This document shows positions 11,700 through 22,925 of a stretch of DNA of 64,000 nt, in pieces (positions within the stretch are counted from its first letter, which is position 1; each line of letters begins with the position of its first letter). The translations under genes and the position numbers were made by a program. The notes under the pieces are model-generated. The model saw nothing but the letters and a program-made list of their open reading frames with translations. It was not told where the DNA came from and searched no databases. Source of the DNA: Gymnopus androsaceus JB14 (Eukaryota; Basidiomycota; Agaricomycetes; Agaricales; Omphalotaceae); NCBI GenBank assembly GCA_009733575.1, contig ML769689.1, positions 17,142-81,141 of the forward strand, in the 5' to 3' direction.

Positions 11700-13410
11700 T
11701 GGGAGGGAGGTGACATTCGGAACGAGGGGTGTCTACAGGGAGGAGAGGGTTTGCATTTCGGAGTTGGAGTTTCAGCGGGAGAGAAGGAATGAGAGGGGAA
11801 GGATAATCAAGCTGTTAGTGTAGATACGCCCCCACGAAGCTGAAAAAGCACATACCCTAGTATCTTTATACGAAGAACCAATTCCACCTCCCCGTTTGTG
11901 CTTGGAGTACGAGCGTTGTGGTCTTTAATCCTGCAGAACGTCTCGAACCACGTACGTTCCCGTTCCTGGTGAACCACCAAACCACCAAAGTGCTGAAATG
12001 GAATTGTAGGATCACGGTCGAAGATGGGGGTAAACATAACCCGTTCCCGTTGGGTACTGCCCAGAGCCACCGAGTAAAGAGGCACAGGAATAGGTGCACG
12101 TCTCTTGTATCCAGCTCCGGTGCTCTTCCGACAATGGCAAAGGAGCTAAACTCGAGGTCAGGGGTTTAAAAACGCAACGACTTTGTCCACATTATCCATA
12201 CTATCGAAACTTTCGTCCGGCATGAAACCCAGGTGAAAAATCGCATTTCCCGTCCAATCCCCGCTGAACAAGGTTATCACGAATTCCGCCCAGCGGACCA
12301 TAGACGACAGACACTAGACCAAAACCCAAAATTCCATCCAGGGATAAACATCCCTTCCCAAGCCAGTCCAATCCCGTACCCAGTCCAAATCCATTCGTCA
12401 CCGAAAGAACGACCATTTCAGTTCTACTCCTCCTTCTCCTGCGTCGTCCATCACTGAGCATATACCACTCGGAATCGGAATACTTGCTTCAGCTCCAACT
12501 TGCACTTGTGTCCCAGCAATGGCATAAAGAGATCCAAAACGGAAGCTGTGGCAATGACAGAAGCGACATGAACAAGAGGCGCGACATTGTCACATTGGCC
12601 ACGGCAGTGGCAGCTAGGGACGAAGATGAGTCCGATGAGGTTCTCCCCGAAACATGTACATTTCGTTCCCGCAACCTGCTGAGCAAGGAGCTCGATGTGA
12701 ATGTGACACAGAACAGGTATGGAGGAGACAGGGTAGAAGAAAGAGTTATTCGTTCCGTCGGATTTTGTGCCCGGCTACGACCTATTCTAGAGGCTAGAGG
12801 TGTAGAGGAAGACGATGTGGATGTGTCCTCAAATATTTGTTGCAGCTGCGAATGTTCGATTGATAATCCATCCAAGTTGGCGCAAAAATGGGGAGCTTTC
12901 AGTATGAAAGCATGCGTGTGTTGGATGTTGGCGTCCATATTCATGTAGACATCCAATGTCCGATACCCTGGCCATTGTTCTGACTGTGAGCCTTCTTAGA
13001 CTTTAGAGCGAGACTCGTGAAGACTCCGACAAGCCGAAGATGCAGACGACGTTTCTCTTTAGCTGTTATCGAGCATCTCTTCGAGACCTGAGGAACACTG
13101 TAAATCTTATTTGGCTTTCAATCGGATTTTGCGAACACATACAGGTCGAATCATTTATTTTGAGACGAAAAAGTCTTAGCCTTGTGCTATTGAATTGACA
13201 CTAATGAGATTGGTTGGAGTGAGCAATAAGAAGACGCACTTGTCGATCCTAACCTCCAAAAAAAAACTGCCCATAGCTCCTCGTTCACTGAACGACGAGG
13301 CAGGTTGCGGTAGATGACTAGATGCCAACATTTGAACTCGGAATATTCTTGTCGTTGATTGTCGTAAAGCGAAGGCCCTGGACAGTGAAGTATCATTCGG
13401 CATAACGCAG
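11700..13410 (-). repeat. Dispersed 1.5-kb repeat, copy 1
   Basis: This segment matches 62460-63950 in inverted orientation along most of its length, and matches 19950-21110 in the same orientation with more divergence. Shared words include TCGACAAGTGCGTCTC near one end, TAGCCGGGC-CAAAATCC in the middle, and ATGGATAATGTGG then GACCGTGATCCTACAATT (minus strand) near the other end. Short frames exist in each copy but the reading frame is not kept between copies, so I treat it as a non-coding or dead-gene repeat. It could be a decayed low-complexity gene family. No terminal repeats were found. Confidence 0.6.
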
Positions 13411-13887
13411 CTCGTAATGAACTTCAGTGCAATGATAATACATAAATATCAGCTGAAACATACATAAACAAGTCGTCAGAATCGATAACGTCAATGAATA
13501 CTACAGAAAGACGTTATGGCGGTTCGGGGTCAGACCGTGACTTTCTCACGATTCGAAGACAAGATAATGCTGGACTCCGACAACCTTTCCTGGTTGATAA
13601 ATCCGAGATTAGACATGGTATGCTTGATAATACCGCAATTAGTATGTCTCTGGATGGAAACATCACCAAGACTGACAAACTCAAGATAACTCGAACTTGA
13701 CTGCTAGACGGGATGAGGCTTGAGCTGCTACGGGGTTGGATGAGTTGTGACTCGGAGGCGAATAGCGATCGGAGTAGGATTCTGGATAATAGACACTGTA
13801 AGTAATACTTATGACGTTAATTTTCACGGAAAATTCTATTCCTACTCAATTTCCTACTCTCCCGGCTTATTCTTACATCAAAATGTA

Positions 13888-14659
13888 GGATAATTCTTTT
13901 TAACAACCCTGTTGGAGGGGTTGTTAGCAGGGAACAACCCTCAAGGCTCCGGGCGTCACACCGGAGTCCCAACAGGTCACACTGAAGCCTCAAGGTATAT
14001 AATTTTTGTATCTCGTGTAGCACAGACGTAGATCGTCAATACATAAAAAATGTCGCAATGGTCCGAGTCCCCATCCCTGTCGTTCTCTCCAACATACCCT
14101 CGCTCAAGACATCCATGGTCACTGCCTCCACCACAATGACCATGGCAGCTATGCCTTGCAATACGGGGACAGGATGACGGATGCATAGTGATTGCAAGTT
14201 GATGAGAAGAAATGAGAAGGAAGGTGTGAATGAAGGAATGTGATGTTTAGTTAGCAGTGTATGAAGCCAAAATGGAACAAGACGCACAATAATCATGACC
14301 AGTCTCCCATAAAGGAACAAACCCTGGTTCCTGCAGCTGCAGCCGCTGCTGTTGAGACTAAATCTCCATTGTCTATTGAGTTCCCGTGTTCGCGGGAGTC
14401 AGATTTATGCTAGAGTTGAACATTGAAGCTGGAGATCCAAGTCATGGTCATTAGTGCACATTGGATATTGATTTTGTAGTGGTAGTGATTTGTTTGTCTA
14501 TTCAAGTGCCGCCGAGGGAGGAAAAAAATGAGGTCAAAGAACAACGAAAGTGAGCCCTAAGCCCAACAAGCACTTCCGGCGAAAGCTCGGCGTGACAGCG
14601 ATCACATGATCTTTCGGTGGGTTGTCAGGTGCCAACGGGGTTGTTGAAAAGAATTATCC
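13888..14659. mobile_element. Mutator-type MITE, copy 1
   Basis: A 772-bp non-coding element. It starts GGATAATTCTTTTT and ends AAAAGAATTATCC, the inverted complement. It is flanked on both sides by the perfect nine-base duplication CAAAATGTA (13879-13887 and 14660-14668). Subterminal GGTTGTT words repeat at both ends. A copy at 54280-55049 is nearly identical along its whole length, so transposition was recent. Nine-base duplications point to the Mutator (MULE) superfamily. It has no transposase of its own. Confidence 0.88.
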
Positions 14660-14668
14660 CAAAATGTA

Positions 14669-15360
14669 CTCCCTCAATGTGAACCTACTCAGTTTTTGTG
14701 AAAGTACTCTAAAATTTGTATTTCCACTGCAATATACCAATTTACTGAGCCTTCTATGTAATTAGGCTTGCAACCTATCTGCCGCTGTTATTGTCGCAAC
14801 TCGCGACACTGAGGCTAGGATTTTCGGCATCGGCCGGGACTCAGTGGCGGAAATGGAGTGCCCATGGGCGCTTTTTGCGTGACTCTCCTTGCTATGAATC
14901 ATATATCATACCTACAGCGATAATAATATTTACCATTACCGACACTCTCTTGTGGGACTCTCAAAACATGTATTCAGTGACTTGAAATAATGGGGCAGAT
15001 TTCTTTGAAAAAAATTTGAATAATTGAATGATTTCCTCTTCCCCTGAGTCAGTGTGCCAGTGACTTGCGAGCTATAAAAGAGTTTAAAGAATTATTCAAT
15101 GGACACACCTTCAGGAAATGCGCTCACATTGGCCTGGCACTCACTGGAACAACATCAGTTAGGAGATGGTATGTATGGCGTGATGCGCGACGCGCCGACG
15201 CGCATTGTCACGGTCATATATGTCACCAGTGCTCATAATATCTTGGGCGGGAGTGACTGGATACCCCATTCCGGAGATTTCCTCCGAAAAAGACTTCTAG
15301 CTGACTTTTAGAGTAGGAATGTATGGTAGAAATGTCTCCGGAGAGTAGGTAGACAGAGTA
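14669..15360. other. Intergenic, no supported gene
   Basis: No gene recognised. Short frames at 14791-14985 and 15099-15311 carry no motif. Confidence 0.35.
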
Positions 15361-15367
15361 GGATGTA

Positions 15368-15514
15368 CTGTACTCTTCCGACCAACTGTTCACAGATTTC
15401 GGAAAAATGCAAAATTAAAAATACCAAAAAAATCCGAAAATTCAAGAAAAAATTAAATCCGATGTCCAATTTTTGACGTGACGCGTGACTGAACAGTTGG
15501 TCGGAAGAGTACAG
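15368..15514. mobile_element. Short TA-flanked MITE (Tc1/mariner type)
   Basis: A 147-bp element with terminal inverted repeats of about 25 bases. It starts CTGTACTCTTCCGACCAACT and ends with the complement, AGTTGGTCGGAAGAGTACAG, and is flanked by TA on both sides (15366-15367 and 15515-15516). The interior is AT-rich and non-coding. TA duplication is the mark of Tc1/mariner transposases. Confidence 0.8.
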
Positions 15515-15759
15515 TATAGTAAATGGAGTATGCTCCATCAAAGTAACGGGCAGAATATTCCGTGAAATCTACTGTCATAAATACAGTATCTGCTTGGCAT
15601 GAGCTTATATCTCCGGATCCACTGTATCAATAAATCCAGCTTTGACTTGCCTAAATTGTCAATGACATGAAATATATATATTATACACTGGCAGTCTCTA
15701 TAATCTAGTAATGACCATACTCTATCTATGTATCTATCTAATATCTAGACCGTGTACTA

Positions 15760-18700
15760 TTAGCGCCTTGTCACAGCGGCGTAATTTGCCTGTATCTCTG
15801 CCAATTGTGTCTCTAAAACTGGTCAGAATTGGAGTAAATTATGAAGCTTACAGTGACATATGCATGAGAGCATTATCAGCTGAATACCACGCCATCATCC
15901 CCATGATTTGATTCGAAAAAAAAACGCTGTTCTGGGTTTTACTTGCATTGTTTGAACTCTGAATCAATTGAATGAACACCGATGCAAGACTTCCCCAGAT
16001 AATCTGAAACCGTTTGCGTTTTTATGTATAATCAATCAATTAATCTTCACAAAATTCACTCACTGCCATGATAGGGTCCCAGAATACCATGGATTCCATT
16101 CCGACTATTGCTAAACATTTCATCATACCGTTTGCCATATTCAAAATCATTGGGCAACAGGAGGCATTGTCTGCACCACATGGAGTACAAACGAATCATG
16201 GTCACTCTAAGTAGAGTATGGATTAAGAAAAGCCGCTTTTGGGTGTCAGCTGAAGCCCCATTTTCAATGGGAGGTGCTTCTGTCAAAAGTCAAGTGATAA
16301 TTGAGTGAAGGCTTTGAAAAGTGGATTGAAAGCCTTGCAAAGTTTCAAAAGGAGTTTGAGATGCCGCTAACAAGATTGGATTACTTATTTGAATGCAAGA
16401 AGTAAACTATTGAAGACTTACAGTTTGAGTAACGCTTCAAGAACATGGTCGTCTGTTCAAACAACACAGTTGCTTTGACATACAGAGCCAGGAGGGAGTG
16501 GGCTTCGTCTGGCATATCGGCGAGAAATTTTTGTAGTGTATGACTGTTCCTCAAATCTGGGGGAAATGTGGCCCGAGCAGATAACGTCAGCACCAGAGGA
16601 ATAATCTTAGTTGTTCAATGAACACCTACATCTGTGTAGGAATTGGGGTCCAAAGGGGATAATTCTATTAACCAATCCTGCTGCCCGAACACAATCCCTC
16701 ATTTTGATGCAAATCATAACAACCCGGCCCACAGATTGTTTTCATTGAAGTCGTGAAGCGGCAGAGGTTCGGAGTGATGTGACTGATGACCGGTGAATTG
16801 GGTGCTAAACCACTCAAAATTCGTTGTCATTGCGTTGGATAACGAGCAGCTCAACAACAACTAACCTCAAAATCCTCACAAAAACTATACCATGTAACTT
16901 GGGCTGCCCATAACTACTGATACCACCCAAATTCTGACCACTTTATGACATTTTTCACTGACAATGCCCCCAAAAAACTCGGAGAGCTTGACATCATGCC
17001 TGGCAAAAACAAGGGGTTTTTGGACCAAGGGAAAGTGGCGAATGGGCTTTAGGGTGATAGGATACGCTAGAGAGAAGCTATTTGCAGCAGCTCAGTGAGT
17101 GATGTTGTGCCGAAGAGCAGGAAAAGTTCTGGGTTTCAGGTACGCATGCAGCCTCGATGTTTTGTGGTCCAATCTCACTTTTCATTATCCCTAGGATTAC
17201 TGCATGATCTTCTACGCTATCTGCATGCCTTCCAAGGACATAATTCACCCAAATCTTCCTTCAGCAACATCCACAAGTTTTGGAAATGTAATTGTTGTTG
17301 TCGCTCTATTTTTGAGCTTTCTGGCTGTTTTTTTCTGGGATATAGACACTCTGGGAAATTCTACACTAGACTATGTACATCGGAATATATAAAATCTCCT
17401 TAATGCATTACTGCTCGCCATTTCTCTCTACAACAACGATTTTTCAGCGTTTTAGCGCCCACCTTCCCGATTTGGGGGTCCATCAGTTTTGGCCGCCGCC
17501 ACTTAATTGCGGGAATCTGCGGAGGGCTCCGCATATCGCACTAGGGCTGCTCCAGAGGCAACTCATTGAAGGAGGGTTGTAGCAGGGTTGTGTTTGAGCA
17601 GCGGGGTTGGTTAATAGAATTATCTGTCCAAAGGCCATGGTGTATCAACCCTTCCATGCTCTGTAGTGTATGCTATGGAGGCAGGGACACCTTCCACACC
17701 CAACCAGAGACAGCTCAACGCCAAAACAGTCCACATAGCATTTATTTGTTCACCTTCTTCTGCAAAAGTCCTTGCAGGAGGAAAAGTTGTGGTGGAGGAT
17801 GAAGCAATAAATTGTGTATCTTGGATTTGAGAGCTCCAAATGAGATGCATCCGGGCACTTAGAATCAAAGAGACGGCGTTGTCAAGGTGCCACCTTCCCT
17901 CCAAGTTGTGACCTTGCAGGAAGAAATAGTGCGATATGAGAATGTTTGCTTGGAGCATATGTAATATCTTCTGTGGGTGTTTTTCAGAGAGACCGAGAGA
18001 GGCTGCTTGAACAGCCTTTGACAAGTACATGTCTTTAAAAACAAAAATGTTGGGACTTTGGCTCAAGTACGCGCCAAGGAGCACCATGGTAGCAGAGAGG
18101 GCGGAGGTAGGTCGTTGCCTGGAGTCTGAGTCAGGGGTGGAAAAGGCATATATAATTTTCTGGTGTCCAAGAAAAAACCTAATTGAAGGGCATGTGGTCG
18201 AAAGGCTTCCATACTGTTGCAAAAAAAAAAATTTAGTCCCAATTATAAAGTGATTTAGAGGATTTATAGATATGCACAGAGCTTTTTCCTGGGCCAACTA
18301 ACAGTCAAAAACACATTAATGTGTATAAATTTAGTCCTCCTACCTGTGTGCGGCCTTCAGATGAGTTCATTGTTTGATTCAATCCTGAATGCACCATTAA
18401 GTGTAGCCCTGAAAAATAATTGGAACCAATCAACGTACCACTAGCTCTGGAAGCCAATCTGCTCATATGAGAACTTCTCGATGCATGGTAAGGATCATGG
18501 AGAGCAAGAGTGTTTGGGGTGACATTGGGATCCGAAGCCCTTTCAAGTGTGTTTTGAGAACAGAAATTTGCTCCTGTAGTTGATCCACATACGTACGTCC
18601 ACCTTCACCATACTCACAGTCTCCAAGTGAGGCTACCTTGCTGCAAGAGCCACATATAGGTCTCATACCTGTATAAGCACATTGTCAAAGATTGTCAGTG

Positions 18701-19040
18701 GACCTGAAGCAGTCTGCTAGTCTGGAATCCACTCAAGCATGCTCTGGACTGATTGCTCGGATGGGTTGGATTCTACCAGACTAGTGTAGAAGATTATTGC
18801 GTACCATTGCATCTCTGTCAAAGATAGATATTTTAATGACGGGCAGTGGTAAATGTACTAGGAAATCATACTGTTTTGTGTCGTCTAGAATCGTAGGATC
18901 TGAGGAAAATTAATCATATTGAAAATAGTAGTCACATGCTTGCAGTTGTTGCAGGCTCCTCCACGTCCAATTGGTGGGGCTTGAGGAGTTCACTTTGAGT
19001 ACATGGCAGTAGGGGCTGCTAGCTGCTTGATAGAAAGATG
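15760..19040 (-). pseudogene. Zn2Cys6 fungal transcription factor, disrupted by a MITE
   Basis: The minus strand carries the parts of a Zn2Cys6 regulator in order. A possible first half of the zinc cluster, GGACNNCKH, lies at about 18970-18935. The second half, GMRPICGSCSK...DCEY, is at about 18670-18600, followed by a coiled-coil linker TYVDQLQEQISVLKTHL. The middle (Fungal_trans) region is at 18297-17626 with LLGAYLSQSP and HNLEGRWHLDNAV. Then comes the insertion at 16657-17625. C-terminal exons follow with DAHSLLALYVKATVLFEQ-like sequence (about 16560-16420), RLFLIHTLLRVTMIRLY (about 16250), IWGSLASVFIQLIQ (about 15990), and a last exon ending at the TAA at 15760. The reading frame ends at PWPLD at the insertion and resumes as PLDPNSYTD after it, so the gene was coding until the MITE arrived. 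The zinc-cluster exon joins are not resolved. A copy of the 3' part lies near 22.3-22.75 kb. Confidence 0.75.
16657..17625. mobile_element. Mutator-type MITE (copy 3) inside the transcription factor gene
   Basis: A 969-bp element that starts GGATAATTCTATTAACCAA. On the other strand its far end reads AGATAATTCTATTAACCAA. It is flanked by the perfect nine-base duplication GTCCAAAGG (16648-16656 and 17626-17634). The duplicated bases are the codons for P-L-D of the regulator. The interior differs from copies 1 and 2 but has no coding capacity. Confidence 0.9.
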
Positions 19041-19099
19041 TTTGTTTCTGAACAAGAGCCAAGTACTTTATATATTGTACAGGAAAGCCCACATCTTTA

Positions 19100-19945
19100 A
19101 AAGAAATGTAGGCTTGATGTATGCTTAGAAAAATCAGGGGTTTCAGAATACTATTGCCAGGACAGCATGGAGCGATACCATCTCGACAAAAGAATTAGCA
19201 TTGGTAGCATTGGTGAACCTTCAGCTAGAAATCATAGTGGATTTGTAAGCATTTATATGTGCTTGTCTTGACAAGGGGGACTCGGCATCCAAATGGCAGA
19301 CATCATGCCCTCCTTCCTAATTCGGGAGGGTAGGGTATTTACGAGATGATCAAGATTTGATGATAGCACAGCTTAGTGTGTCATTGGCCTCCAAACTTGA
19401 TTGCCCCTCTGGTTCTGCTGATACTTTCCCCTCAGTATTATCTCTTGAATCTACACTGAAAACACTTGCATAAACGAATCTATATTTACATGTTTCAAAG
19501 CTGACGGTGACATCCAGAAATGGTTTAGACCACTCTAGAGCTCCCCCCGCTCAAATGCTTGATTTTTAAGCATTTATATGTGCTTGTCTTGAGCACTCCG
19601 ACTCAAAGGCTTGATTTGTAAGCATTTATATCTGCTTCCTTCATGAATGTTGAGCATGCCCGGTCACTAGAAGGAAAGACAGTTCATGAAACTCTGTCAA
19701 TTGATAGAAATGCTGTGTTCGAATGACCTCGGGGCGTTTGCCAGCTGTACCAACCCATTTAGTGGGGAGCGGAGACGGGACACTGTGTCAGGGCCCAGAA
19801 GCTGTAGTTGACAAGCACAAGGGTTAGGCAAGTTGGAAATCCAACAAAGTGAATTTGCTTGCAATCATGAGTGAGAAAGTTAAAGCGTCCGGACACAGGA
19901 CTCAGCAACGGCAATTCTCTAGCTTACTTGGCACCGGAATTGACT
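19100..19945. other. Upstream of the regulator, no supported gene
   Basis: Likely 5' flank of the transcription factor pseudogene. The words AAGCATTTATATGTGCTTGTCTTGA (split: AAGCATTTATATG, TGCTTGTCTTGA) recur near 19250, 19567 and, partly, 19620. This is a small dispersed repeat of unknown meaning. Confidence 0.35.
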
Positions 19946-19949
19946 GAAG

Positions 19950-21110
19950 AATTCATAAATCCAGAATCCAGTTCCACCTCTCAATTCTGATCCAGCATTA
20001 TGATTGAGTAAAAAGACAGGAATGGGTGCATGTCCCTTGCATCCAGCTCCAGTTCAGGTTTGGGTTGTGCTCCTGTGCTGACAACAGCAAAGGAGTTAAG
20101 CCCAGGTTCAGAGAGTAAAAAGCACGGCAACTTTCTCCACATCATCCATATCATTGAAACTCTTGTCCCGCATGAAACTCAGATGAAGTTCCCATCCCAT
20201 CCCCACTGAACTACTTCATCCAAATTCCCTGTGACTCCAGGGATAAACATCCCTTCCCTCCTAGTCCAAGTCCTTGCATGACCTAATTCTGTACCCAATC
20301 CAAGTCCATTTGTGACTGAAAAACAACCATTCCAGTTCCACTCCTCCTTCTCTCCTATCACTGAACACATACTACTCTGCATTGGAGTACCTGCTTCAGC
20401 CCTTACTTGTACTTGTGGCTCCTGAGCAATAAAGAAAAGAGATGACATGAGAAAGGGACGCAAAATCAGCTGCGGTGGTGGCAAAGATAGCTCGGAATAC
20501 CAGTGAGGAGGAAGACATTTAGAATTGATGCCACTGCCAAAACCTTATTGAAATATTTTGTTCCCACAGCTTGCTGAGCAAGAGGAGCTCAATGTGGGCG
20601 CGGAACAGGACAAGGATGAAGATGAGAGTGGGTCCTAGGAAAAAGAATCACGCAACTAATTGGGAGATTAGAGGAGTAGACAGAGATGTGAAAAGAAAGA
20701 TGATGTGGATGTGGATTTGGGTGATGTGGCCTTTGGTCAGTCTCACAGGGGGGAGAACTAATGCATATGGGTGTTAAAGTAAGGGTCCATGTCCACATAT
20801 ACATTCAATGACGAAATCATGATCGTCCTGGCTCTGAGGGCATCCTACTCCAAAATTAGATTTGAGAGTGAGAAGATTGGTATGATACCCTGGAGATGAG
20901 GAAGATGAAGAGAGTTGACAACTGCTCTATGTGTAACAATTGTTGAGCACTGAGGAATAATTTCGAAGTTAATTTTAAGTTTTATTGAATTCTGTACATA
21001 TTTGAAATGCACTTATATCTGCAGAGGTTGTAGTTGTTGATCCAAACTCCAAAAAGACTGCCCATAGGTTCTTGCTCACTGAACGACAAAGGTAACACAG
21101 GAAATCAATG
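19950..21110 (-). repeat. Dispersed 1.5-kb repeat, copy 2 (degraded)
   Basis: Same orientation and order as copy 1 at 11700-13410 but more diverged. Many CG dinucleotides of copy 1 appear here as TG or CA. An example is TCGAAACTTTCGTCCGGCAT in copy 1 against TTGAAACTCTTGTCCCGCAT here. This fits decay of methylated CpG. No intact frame was found. Confidence 0.55.
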
Positions 21111-21351
21111 ACTATGGTATCAAGGTGTTCTGAGCTTGGGATATTCATCATTCTTGTCCTTAATTACTTGTGAAAGAGAGAAAGCAACCGTTAAAGCATG
21201 AGACAAATGAGTTGGCAGTCGGAAAAGCATTTGGGCTTGGACTTTGCAATCAAGTCTGTAGGATGAGAGAAGACTAAAGAGTCCACCAGGAATTGAATTG
21301 CTGAGGTGATCGTATTGACTCTTGTAATTCCTTTTCAAGGGCTAATAAATG

Positions 21352-22258
21352 GGATAATTCTATTCAACAACCCTGTTGAAGGGGTTGTCGTGATCTAGCA
21401 ACCCTAAGAATTCCGGCGCAACAACAGTGGTCACACCGGTGTTGCAGCAGGTCACAACAGTGGACAATTCAAAAGTATTGTAAATTGAACTATTATAAGT
21501 GTGCATAGCATAGTAAAATAATGGCATAAAAGGGGGGTTTACACCAGTTCAAGCCCAGGGTACATCAGCTGTCTGTGTGTCATGAGCTGCAGTGGATCGG
21601 CACTAGTCTGCTAAGATTTTGTTTGACATTGAGGGCCTAAATTCAAGTTCCAGTTTGAACCAGTTCCGCAGGTCAAACATGTTATGCCAAGGATATTCAA
21701 TGCAGCAATACTGCACATAGCAGGTTTGTATCTGGCATATAAACAAGTTAGCAAGTCTGGGATCATCCAGGAAAAGAGAGGCGCACCTAAATATAGTCCA
21801 TGTAGCTCTTCTTTGTCACTGCCACACTCCCTAAAATTCAACAGATACTGGAAACAAAAACTCCAGCTTCATGAGCGTGTTGTTGCTTGTTTATTGATAT
21901 TGCAGATAGGACAGAGATGAGAAGGTTGAAGAGACAATATTGGGAGGTTGAAGAGTAGCATGGCAATAGTCCCCCAGAGCTCCCTGGAATTACTTCCATT
22001 GCTACAACTGCTCCAGAAGCTATGGGTGCTCTGGAGATCTCTGGAGCTCTCTGGAGACCACCCAGGTTTTGCTGATGTGCACTACAATGGCGGAAGCCAA
22101 GAATTGGAGAATGAAGGAGAGAAAGAAAACATTCCAGCTGGTAGAGTTTGAGACAGCAGCAGCTCCTAGCCACAGAGGTTGCCAGTAAGTTTGCAGCATC
22201 AAGATTCAAGATGGCAGTGCTTATTAAGCATGCAACAACCCTGGCTTCAAATAGAAAT
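21352..22258. mobile_element. Relic of a Mutator-type MITE (copy 5)
   Basis: The left end GGATAATTCTATTCAACAAC, GGTTGTT words and the internal TCACACCGGTGTT match copies 1 and 2. A plausible but degraded right end, CTTCAAATAGAAATAACC, lies near 22258. No nine-base duplication was found, so the right boundary is uncertain. Confidence 0.45.
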
Positions 22259-22289
22259 AACCCTGAATCCTGATCCAGTACTTATTGAT

Positions 22290-22745
22290 AAAATCAGCTT
22301 TGACTTGCCTTAACTTTTAAGTGTCAAAATTCAAAATTAATCATAGTATATACAGTCTCCATAATCTAGTAATGCCCGCAGTCTCTATAATTTAGTAATG
22401 CCCACAATCTCTGTAATTTAGTAATGCCCACACTCTATCTATGTATCTATCAACTATCCACACTATGTACTATCAATGTCTTGTCACCGCGGCGTGCTTT
22501 GCCTGTATTTCTGCCAATCGTGTCTCTGAAACTGGTCAGAATTGTAGTAGATTATGAAGCTTACAGAGACATACACATTAGAGCATTATCCACTGAATAC
22601 TGCGCCATCATCCCCATAATTTGATTCAACAAGCGGATGCTGTTCTGGGTTTTACCTGCGTTGTTTGAACTCTGAATCAATTGAATGAAAACCAATGCAG
22701 GACCTCCCCAGATAATCTGAAATCGTTTGCATTTCTATAATCATA
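22290..22745 (-). pseudogene. Duplicated 3' fragment of the Zn2Cys6 regulator
   Basis: This stretch repeats 15600-16040, the last exons and 3' flank of the transcription factor gene. On the minus strand it reads DYLGRSCIGFHSIDSEF-like and QIMGMMAQYSVDNALM, followed by ETRLAEIQAKHAAVTRH and a stop. The corresponding parts of the main copy are QIMGMMAWYSADNALM and ETQLAEIQANYAAVTRR. The upstream exons are absent, so this is a truncated copy. It has three tandem variants of TCTATAATTTAGTAATGCCC in its 3' flank. Confidence 0.65.
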
Positions 22746-22925
22746 CCCTTTACAGTACAGTTATGGGTACCCATGGTCCCATATAACCATACCATAAGCC
22801 ATAACATACATTTATGGTACAGATCCCTAAGCAAATGACACCTACAAGCACTACAGGGATGGCAATTTTTATCAAAAAGGGTGCAGGAAATGTTGTCCAT
22901 GTAAAATGGATCACCATGATATCCT

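Noticed and set aside
12484..12956. Overlapping 154- and 155-residue open frames on both strands
   Set aside because: They lie in the 1.5-kb repeat, and neither frame is kept in the copies at 19950-21110 and 62460-63950.
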